Assembly: GCA_039931775.1 (NCBI GenBank)
Contig: JBDTRG010000050.1
Coordinates: 7,361-71,360, forward strand
Direction: 5' to 3'
Length of the DNA: 64,000 bases
Source of the DNA: CAIWHR01 sp039931775
GTDB lineage: Bacteria; Pseudomonadota; Gammaproteobacteria; Burkholderiales; Casimicrobiaceae
Every line of letters starts with the position of its first letter. Position 1 is the first letter of the stretch. A program made the translations under genes and the position numbers. Positions 58,499-64,000 of this stretch are shown in pieces. The notes under the pieces are model-generated. The model searched no databases, was not told the DNA's origin, and saw only the letters and a list, made by a program, of their open reading frames with translations.

Positions 58499-61315
58499 CT
58501 ACTTCCTGCCTTCGCCCTTCACCTCCACGTCCACGCGGCGGTTGGGCTGCAGGCACGCGATCAGTTCCTTCATGTTCTTCTGGTCGCATTGCACGACGGG
58601 CTGCTTCTCACCCATTCCGATGGTCTGGATCTTGGCCTTGTCCACACCCTTGCTTGCGAGGTAGCTGCCCACGGCGGCTGCGCGCTCCTCCGACAGCTTC
58701 TGGTTGTACGCATCCGTGCCCAGGCGATCGGTGTGGCCCGACACGATGACCACGTCTAGCTTCTGGACTTGCGCGAGCTTGCCGACGACCTGGCTGTCGA
58801 TCGCCGCCTTGCCTTCCGGCTTCAGGACCGCCTTGTCGAAATCGAACAGCACCTTCGAGTCCAGCGTGATCTTCTGCACCTGCGGGGCCGGCGCCGGCGC
58901 GGCCGCCGGAGCGGGCGGGGGCGGGGGTGGCGGCGCCGGCCTCGCGACCGGAGCAGGGGCCGACGTCTCGGCCATCCGCACCTGCGCGACCGGCTGCGGC
59001 GGCGCGTCGAACTTGTACGTCACCTGCAGATAGAAGATGTTCGAGTGGCCGTCCGTGTTCGCGTCGTAGCCGTTCAGATAGCTGAGCGACGTGTTGTTCA
59101 CGAGGCTTGGAACGACGCCGCCGGCGCCGGTGTTCCTCACGATCGGCAGCACGTACTGGTACCCATCGGTAGCGACGTCGTTGTGGCTGTACTTGAGGTA
59201 CGAGTAGCCCGCGGTGAGCGACCAGTTCCGGTTGTAGCTCCACACACCCTTCAGGTTGAGGTACTGCTGCTTGCTGTTGTCGAAGTTGTCGATGGGAAGG
59301 GGCGTCGGCGAGAGCGCGATGTTGTTCTGTACGCTGAACGTCGCGTTGCCCTCGTTCGACACATACAGGTACGAGCCCGTCAGCTTGAGCGCGTCTATGG
59401 CCTGCCAGTCGGCACCGACGCCGAACATCCACGTCTGATCCTTGGTCTGCGAGCTCCAGTTGTACGAGTTGTTGGGGTTCGGCGTGGCGAACGGGTCGTA
59501 GCAGTTCGGATTGGCCGCGGTGCAATATCCGGACGGCGGGCTCGGCCCCCCCGAAACCGTGCCGATATAGCGATGGTTCGACGGATACTTTGTGTCCTCC
59601 CAGCTCCCGAACGCGTTCAGCTTGACATTGCTGGAGGCGTTCCAGTAGCCACTCAGGAAGTAGCCCTGCCGGTCGGAGGTCGTGCGTCCGTAGGTGACGT
59701 CGTCGAAATCGACCTTGGCCCAGTTGCCCTCGAACGACACGCCCGTGTTCATCGTCGGGCTCCAGTCGACGGTCAGCTTGACGAGGTTCGTGGTATTGCT
59801 CTGCAGGTCGAAGGCGGACGTGTACGGCAGCAGGTAGTTCGGATTGTTCGCACCGCCGTTCGGAAGCGGGTCGTTGCTGAAATTGAGCGTCGAGTCGCGC
59901 TTCACGTACTGGTACTTGAGCCTTGCGGACAGCGTGTCGAGCATCGTGTTCTTGTACTCGACCCACAGCTTGTTCGAGTGCGATTTGTCGTAATCGACGC
60001 GAGTCTGGTCGATGTCGAGGTAATCCCAGCCAAATCCCAGCCGGTTGCCCCGCGCAAACTTCCACCAGGCGTCGAGGCCGACGTTGTTCTTCGTGTAGTT
60101 GTAAAGCTCGTTCTCGCAGTTGCCGACGATCTGCGTCGGCACGCCGGCCGCGACGAGGTTGCCGCAGCCCAGGCCGGACGCGAGCGCCGTCGTCGGCGCG
60201 TTGCCATATTCGACGAGGTCGGACTTGTTATCGAGCTTCGTCCAGTAGTAATAGGCGCGCGTGTTGAAATTCGCGCCGGGCATCGCGGTCCACGCCAGCG
60301 CGAACGACTGGTTGATGTTCTCCCCGTTGAAGTTCGTGGTGTCCGGCAACGTGTTGTTGTAGACGCCGTTGGTGTTGAGCGCCGTCAGCGCGAGCGGCGT
60401 GTCGCTCGTCGTCTTCGCCCACGTGTAGCGCGCCGAGATCACGGAGTGCCACGGCAGGTCGCGGTAGTTGCCGGAGGCCGTGAACTTGTTGAACGTGTTG
60501 CCCGGCGCGAGGTACGTCGTGTCGAGCAGGTTGCTGGTCGTCGCGGTGCCGTTGACCGTCGGGCCGAAGAACGGGTTGGTCCACCGCAGGGTTTCGTTCG
60601 AGTTCTCGAACTTGCTGTAGTCCCAGCGCACCGCGAACGTCGCCTTGCTCGTTTGGTAGCCGCCCTCGACGCCCCAGTTGCTCGTCTTGAAGTCCTGCGG
60701 AATCGCGAGGTCCGTATAGCCGTTGCCCGGGCTCGTGCCGTTGGCCCCGGAGCCGGGCCGCGTGCCGCTGAAGGTGACCTGGCTGCCATCGGCCCGGAAG
60801 TACCATGGGCCGTTCTTCTGCCACTCCGCGTAACCGCCGGCGTCGCGGCGGTCGTAGCCCAGTTGGAAGCCGTTCCAGCCGGCGGTCGGCGGGTTGGTGG
60901 GCAGGCTCGCGAGCGGGAACGTCGCCGTCAGCAGGTTGCTACCGCTGCCGTTGAAGGGCGTATAGGCCGCGGACGAGAACGTGCGCGGGATGTCGTTCAA
61001 GTAGATGCCCGACTTGAACACGTCGTAAACGCCGCCGCGCAGGAACAGGTACTGGTCGCCGCGTCCGAAGTTCTCGCCGTAGCCCTGGAACCACGTCGTG
61101 CTATTGCGTCCCTGGACGCCGACGTTCGACATCACCCCGTTGCCGAGGTCCTGATACAGGTTGAGCTGGGCATTGTCGGTGGCGCTCGTGCTGTTGTGGA
61201 TGCCGCCGAGAGTGGCGGTGCCCTGGACACGCATCGGGTCGTCAGCGCTCTGGCCGAACGCGGGGGCAGCGGCGAACAGGTTGGCGACGAGGGCGGAAAG
61301 CAGCTTCTTGCGCAT
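58499..61315 (-). CDS. mtrB: MtrB/PioB-type outer-membrane barrel with fused OmpA domain
   Basis: A 938-residue protein. After a signal peptide (cleavage near AFG-QSA) it begins VQGTATLGGIHNSTSATDNAQ like MtrB/PioB porins, and alternates aromatic-rich beta strands for about 780 residues (for example GFQLGYDRRDAGGYAEWQ). It lacks the N-terminal CxxC reported in metal-reducing Shewanella MtrB. The barrel ends with a C-terminal strand (IFYLQVTYKF), followed by a Pro/Ala-rich linker and a complete OmpA peptidoglycan-binding domain (VLFDFDKAVLKPEGK, VSGHTDRLGTDAY, NRRVDVEV). MtrB holds the decaheme cytochrome across the outer membrane. It is 12 bases downstream of the mtrA start-side gene and co-transcribed. 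Confidence 0.9.
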   Translation of the reverse strand: MRKKLLSALVANLFAAAPAFGQSADDPMRVQGTATLGGIHNSTSATDNAQLNLYQDLGNGVMSNVGVQGRNSTTWFQGYGENFGRGDQYLFLRGGVYDVFKSGIYLNDIPRTFSSAAYTPFNGSGSNLLTATFPLASLPTNPPTAGWNGFQLGYDRRDAGGYAEWQKNGPWYFRADGSQVTFSGTRPGSGANGTSPGNGYTDLAIPQDFKTSNWGVEGGYQTSKATFAVRWDYSKFENSNETLRWTNPFFGPTVNGTATTSNLLDTTYLAPGNTFNKFTASGNYRDLPWHSVISARYTWAKTTSDTPLALTALNTNGVYNNTLPDTTNFNGENINQSFALAWTAMPGANFNTRAYYYWTKLDNKSDLVEYGNAPTTALASGLGCGNLVAAGVPTQIVGNCENELYNYTKNNVGLDAWWKFARGNRLGFGWDYLDIDQTRVDYDKSHSNKLWVEYKNTMLDTLSARLKYQYVKRDSTLNFSNDPLPNGGANNPNYLLPYTSAFDLQSNTTNLVKLTVDWSPTMNTGVSFEGNWAKVDFDDVTYGRTTSDRQGYFLSGYWNASSNVKLNAFGSWEDTKYPSNHRYIGTVSGGPSPPSGYCTAANPNCYDPFATPNPNNSYNWSSQTKDQTWMFGVGADWQAIDALKLTGSYLYVSNEGNATFSVQNNIALSPTPLPIDNFDNSKQQYLNLKGVWSYNRNWSLTAGYSYLKYSHNDVATDGYQYVLPIVRNTGAGGVVPSLVNNTSLSYLNGYDANTDGHSNIFYLQVTYKFDAPPQPVAQVRMAETSAPAPVARPAPPPPPPPAPAAAPAPAPQVQKITLDSKVLFDFDKAVLKPEGKAAIDSQVVGKLAQVQKLDVVIVSGHTDRLGTDAYNQKLSEERAAAVGSYLASKGVDKAKIQTIGMGEKQPVVQCDQKNMKELIACLQPNRRVDVEVKGEGRK

Positions 61316-61327
61316 TTTGATCTCCCC

Positions 61328-62362
61328 TTATCGCGTGAAGAACTTGCCGCGGTTACCCGGCGCATTCGAACCGTGGATCGCCGTGTGGCAGTTGTTGCAC
61401 CCGCGGGTCACAAGGCGGTTGTTCACGCCGGGATTGGGCTGTCCGGTCCTGCTCGGCGGGCAGTTCAGGACCCCGCTCGTCGCGGAGTTGTCGCCCGGCT
61501 GGCAGTTGAAGGCACCGGCGGCCCCATAGACCGTACCGGGGTGCCGCGACCCGTCGTGGCAGTCCTGGCACAGGTTCGGCGCGGACTCGTTCAGGAGCCT
61601 CGCGTGGACCGAACCGTGCGGGTTGTGGCACGTCGCGCAGTTCTCCTCGACCGGCGGGTGGTTGTAAACGTACGGACCGCGCTTGTCGGCGTGGCACGAG
61701 TAGCACTGGTCGTTGATCGTCGGCTGCTTCAGCATCGCCGGCGTGATCGAGCCGTGCGGGTTGTGGCAATCGGAGCATTTGACCTTGCCTTCGATGATCG
61801 GGTGATGCGACGGCTTGAAGTTCGCCGCGCGGATCGGCTGGTGGCACTGCCAGCAGATTTCCGCCTGGTTAGGCAGGAACGTCGTCGTGAACTTGTTGAT
61901 CGTCGGCGACTTGTCGGGCGGATTCAACCCGTTGTAACTCGGGAGAAGCCCTTTCCCGTGGATGCTGTGGCAGTTCGCGCAAGTCACTTCGTTCAGCTGG
62001 TGCTTGCCCGACGTCCAGAACGCGAGGTTGCGGTTGCCCGAGTGGCAGGTGAGGCACACATCCGTCCGCTCGTTGGCCGTGTGGCCCTTGCCGAACGGAT
62101 TGTTCGGCTTGGCCTTCATCGGATCCTTCAGGTGCTCGGAGGCATCGCCGTGGCAGGCCTGACACATGCTGCCGTTGGCGTCGTTCTTTGCGCCGTGCGC
62201 GGTCAGGTCGATGGCTTTCCACTGGGATTCGTGGCAGTTCGCGCAGATCGGCGCGACCGGCGCCGTACTTGCGGGCTTGGGCTGGGCCAGCGCGGCGCCG
62301 GCGAAGAACGAGACGGTCAGGAGGGTGAGCCACCATCCTGCCGCAGCTGTATTCAATCGCAT
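61328..62362 (-). CDS. mtrA: Decaheme cytochrome c, MtrA/PioA/DmsE family
   Basis: A 344-residue periplasmic decaheme cytochrome. A signal peptide ends near ALA-QPK; ten CxxCH sites follow (CANCH, CQACH, CLTCH, CANCH, CWQCH, CSDCH, CYSCH, CATCH, CQDCH, CNNCH), matching the family number. MtrA threads electrons through the MtrB porin across the outer membrane. An extra pair of cysteines not in CxxCH lies in the segment FNCQPGDNSATSGVLNCPP. GTG 62368 is possible, but ATG 62362 has the better-placed GGGGG. There is no MtrC/OmcA-type outer-surface cytochrome in the window, so the pair resembles the PioAB/MtoAB iron-oxidation type. Confidence 0.95.
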   Translation of the reverse strand: MRLNTAAAGWWLTLLTVSFFAGAALAQPKPASTAPVAPICANCHESQWKAIDLTAHGAKNDANGSMCQACHGDASEHLKDPMKAKPNNPFGKGHTANERTDVCLTCHSGNRNLAFWTSGKHQLNEVTCANCHSIHGKGLLPSYNGLNPPDKSPTINKFTTTFLPNQAEICWQCHQPIRAANFKPSHHPIIEGKVKCSDCHNPHGSITPAMLKQPTINDQCYSCHADKRGPYVYNHPPVEENCATCHNPHGSVHARLLNESAPNLCQDCHDGSRHPGTVYGAAGAFNCQPGDNSATSGVLNCPPSRTGQPNPGVNNRLVTRGCNNCHTAIHGSNAPGNRGKFFTR

Positions 62363-62788
62363 TTCCACCCCCCGTGATGTTCGGCTTGCACTACCGAGAC
62401 GGCATTGGCACGACCTGTGCCCCGGGTTTCAACGCCATGTCGAGCCCGGGAACTTCATGAGTCGGATTTCCCCACCCCGGACCGTACCCCTCGGCCAAGG
62501 TCACTTTGGACGCGGTGCCGAAAGCCCGTCGGCCAAGCACAAACCTTGGCCTGAAAGGGAATGTCCGGAACATGGTCGGAGTTTCTGACCGTTGCGGCTC
62601 CGCCGGCCTGATCCAAATCAAGGTTGATCGACGGCGGGGGAACTCAGTGTGGCAAAGGGGATACAACGCGGCAGTCGCTTCGGCTCATCGGCCGGCGACG
62701 GTCAACGGGCGCGGCGTGGGTCGAACGGGCATCTTGAATTGCGGCGGCACACGACGAACGGGGCCACCGGAGGCCCGGCGCAACGGCG
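62363..62788. other. Non-coding region upstream of mtrAB (426 bases)
   Basis: No supported gene. A 91-codon minus-strand open frame at 62391-62666 has no homology signature or ribosome site and I reject it. The region carries one FNR-type site (62608-62621) and is otherwise unremarkable. It should hold the mtrAB promoter; the enolase-superfamily gene ends at its right edge, reading toward it. Confidence 0.6.
62608..62621. promoter_or_regulatory. FNR/CRP-type site upstream of mtrAB
   Basis: CTGAT-CCAA-ATCAA matches the FNR consensus TTGAT-N4-ATCAA at nine of ten defined positions. It lies 246 bases upstream of the mtrA ATG, which implies a long leader or a distant site. Oxygen-responsive control would suit an anaerobic or microaerobic electron conduit. 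Confidence 0.55.
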
Positions 62789-63916
62789 CTACCGATGTGG
62801 AACGAGGTAGGCGGTCAGTCGCCCCAGGTGCGGTTCGACGCCCAACCCCGGCGCATCCGACAGGTCGACCCATCCGTCGTCGACGGTGATCGGGAACACC
62901 TCTTCGCGCAGCGGATTCGGATTGGCATCGACCTCTGCGTATCCACGCTCACTGCCCGATGCCGCGAGCGCGTGCATCGATGCCGCCAGGCCCACGCCAC
63001 CTGCAAGCCAGTGCGGGCAGTACGCAACCTTGTGCGATCCGGCGTAGCGTGCGACGTCGAGGCCACCGCTCACGCCGCCCCACTTGCCGACGTCGGGCTG
63101 CACGAACGCCAGATAACCGGCGTCGATCGCCTCGGTGAACGCGTCCCGCCCCCGAAGGTTTTCACCCGCCGCGAGCGGAATCGCGCTGCCGCTCGCGAGA
63201 GCGCGCCACGCCGAATGCGGAAGGTCGGCGCCGATCGGCTCCTCGATCCAGTGCGGCGCGTAAGGCGCCAGCACCGCAATCCGGGCGACCGCGTCGTCCG
63301 GCATCCACGCCTGGTTGGCATCGCACATGATCGTCGCGGCGGCGCCCAGCGCCTCGCGCATCGCGGCGAGATTGGCCACGTCGCGCTCCGCGCTGAAACC
63401 CACCTTCAACTTGAATGCCCGATAGCCCTCGGAGTGCTTCGCGAGTCCGATGTCTGCGACGCGGTCGGGGCCGATGCCGCTCGCGTAGACTCGGATCCGG
63501 CTCGCGCCGCCGAGGAGCTTCCAGAGCGGGACTCCCGCGCGCCGCGCCGCCATGTCCCACAGCGCCTGATCCACAGCGCCGGTGATCTGCGCGAAAGGCC
63601 CGGGTTCGCCGCACTGAATCGCCATCGGCCGCGTGCGGCGCTCGAGGAGCGCGCGTGCGACGGCGGGATCGTCAGCGGCGGCACCTATAAGTAGCGGTGC
63701 GAAGAGGCTGTCGACGAGACGGGCGCGGTGCTCGGCGCCTACCTGGGGAAAATTGCTGAAGACCTCGCCCCAGCCCCACGCCCCGTCGCTGGCTGCGATA
63801 CGCAGGAAGACCGCGGGCCGGTTGGTCATTGCGCCAAACGCGTTGGCGACGGGCTCCGCGATCGGCGCGCGGAACACCCAGCACTCGACCCGTTCGATGT
63901 GCGTTTGCATTGGCAT
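62789..63916 (-). CDS. Mandelate racemase/muconate lactonizing enzyme-type enolase superfamily protein
   Basis: A 375-residue member of the MR/MLE family. The N-terminal capping domain (VECWVFRAPIAEPVANAFG, AWGWGEVFSN) leads into the barrel with KLKVGF (KxK catalytic lysines), metal ligands Asp in CDANQAW, Glu in WIEEPIG and Glu in AAGENLRG, then QPDVGKWGGVSGG and YCPHWLAGGVGLAAS with a probable His acid/base. The substrate is unknown: a sugar acid dehydratase, racemase or cycloisomerase role is possible. A second ATG at 63910 is an alternative start. It reads toward the mtrAB control region. Confidence 0.88.
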   Translation of the reverse strand: MPMQTHIERVECWVFRAPIAEPVANAFGAMTNRPAVFLRIAASDGAWGWGEVFSNFPQVGAEHRARLVDSLFAPLLIGAAADDPAVARALLERRTRPMAIQCGEPGPFAQITGAVDQALWDMAARRAGVPLWKLLGGASRIRVYASGIGPDRVADIGLAKHSEGYRAFKLKVGFSAERDVANLAAMREALGAAATIMCDANQAWMPDDAVARIAVLAPYAPHWIEEPIGADLPHSAWRALASGSAIPLAAGENLRGRDAFTEAIDAGYLAFVQPDVGKWGGVSGGLDVARYAGSHKVAYCPHWLAGGVGLAASMHALAASGSERGYAEVDANPNPLREEVFPITVDDGWVDLSDAPGLGVEPHLGRLTAYLVPHR

Positions 63917-63951
63917 CCGTAGACCGTGACGCCGAGACTACGTCGCTTAGG

Positions 63952-64000
63952 CTATGTCGCCGCCGCGGCGTTGGCGATCAGCGTCCGCGACCGCAGCATC
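63952..64000 (-). CDS. Possible 3' end of a minus-strand gene entering from the right edge
   Basis: On the minus strand the frame from the edge reads LRSRTLIANAAAAT and then TAG (63952-63954), 35 bases before the enolase-superfamily start. It is too short to identify and may be chance. It is recorded because the spacing and strand fit an upstream gene of the same operon. Confidence 0.25.
   Translation of the reverse strand, partial: MLRSRTLIANAAAAT

Noticed and set aside
58769..62377. A 1,202-codon plus-strand frame opposite mtrB and mtrA
   Set aside because: The composition is Arg/Val-rich antisense; the minus strand has ten heme motifs and a porin with signal peptides.
62391..62666. A 91-codon minus-strand frame between mtrA and the enolase-superfamily gene
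   Set aside because: No ribosome site, no domain, and it spans the likely mtrA promoter with an FNR-type site.

Overview
The window is high-GC, gene-dense bacterial chromosome that looks betaproteobacterial. Supporting signs are the pilG-pilH-pilI-pilJ-chpA cluster, the yicC-gmk-rpoZ-spoT order next to a PP2C/Ser-Thr kinase pair, a dnaQ with an extended C-terminus, and GC-rich intergenic hairpin repeats of a kind I associate with Burkholderiales-type genomes. No rRNA, tRNA, CRISPR array, prophage or intact insertion sequence was seen. Both edges cut through or close to genes. All assignments were made by reading motifs; no database search was run.

Layout. 1-2.5 kb: the end of a photolyase gene, then an EF-G-like GTPase. 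2.6-12.1 kb: a five-gene Pil-Chp chemosensory operon (minus strand) that should control type IV pili. 12.3-16.7 kb: ilvA, dnaQ, and a PP2C phosphatase and Ser/Thr kinase separated by a 75-bp tandem repeat. 16.8-20.9 kb: yicC, gmk, rpoZ, spoT (plus strand). 20.9-28.6 kb: an MscS channel, a CGFS glutaredoxin, and a five-gene operon for a carbohydrate-type ABC importer with a D-2-hydroxyacid dehydrogenase. 28.7-30.4 kb: a MesD-like folate-independent methionine synthase, a cold-shock gene with a structured leader, a terminator and a 30-bp inverted repeat. 30.4-38.9 kb: a stand-alone C-A-PCP-TE peptide synthetase, divergent from a complete livKHMGF branched-chain amino-acid importer.

38.9-48.1 kb is the most unusual stretch. 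A Wzx-type flippase is followed by an RsbW-like kinase, a FecR-domain periplasmic protein, an OmpA-type lipoprotein, a CHASE2-PP2C phosphatase, a metallo-beta-lactamase-fold protein and a STAS anti-anti-sigma protein, then by a SEC-C/TPR/O-GlcNAc-transferase-like glycosyltransferase. Together these have the parts of an envelope-sensing partner-switching system. No sigma factor is encoded in the window.

48.1-55.8 kb: an IscR-controlled SUF operon (iscR, iscA-type, sufB, C, D, S, U, NifU-like, Rieske, DUF971). 55.8-58.5 kb: a cyclic-nucleotide-binding protein, a PerM-type permease, a small cytochrome c and ratA, with a repeated palindromic operator between the last two. 58.5-62.4 kb: a porin-cytochrome electron conduit made of a decaheme MtrA/PioA-type cytochrome and an MtrB/PioB barrel carrying a C-terminal OmpA domain, with an FNR-like site upstream. 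62.8-63.9 kb: an enolase-superfamily enzyme.

Taken together the cell appears motile or surface-associated by type IV pili, respires with multiheme cytochromes reaching the outer surface, and devotes much of this region to envelope sensing and Fe-S assembly.
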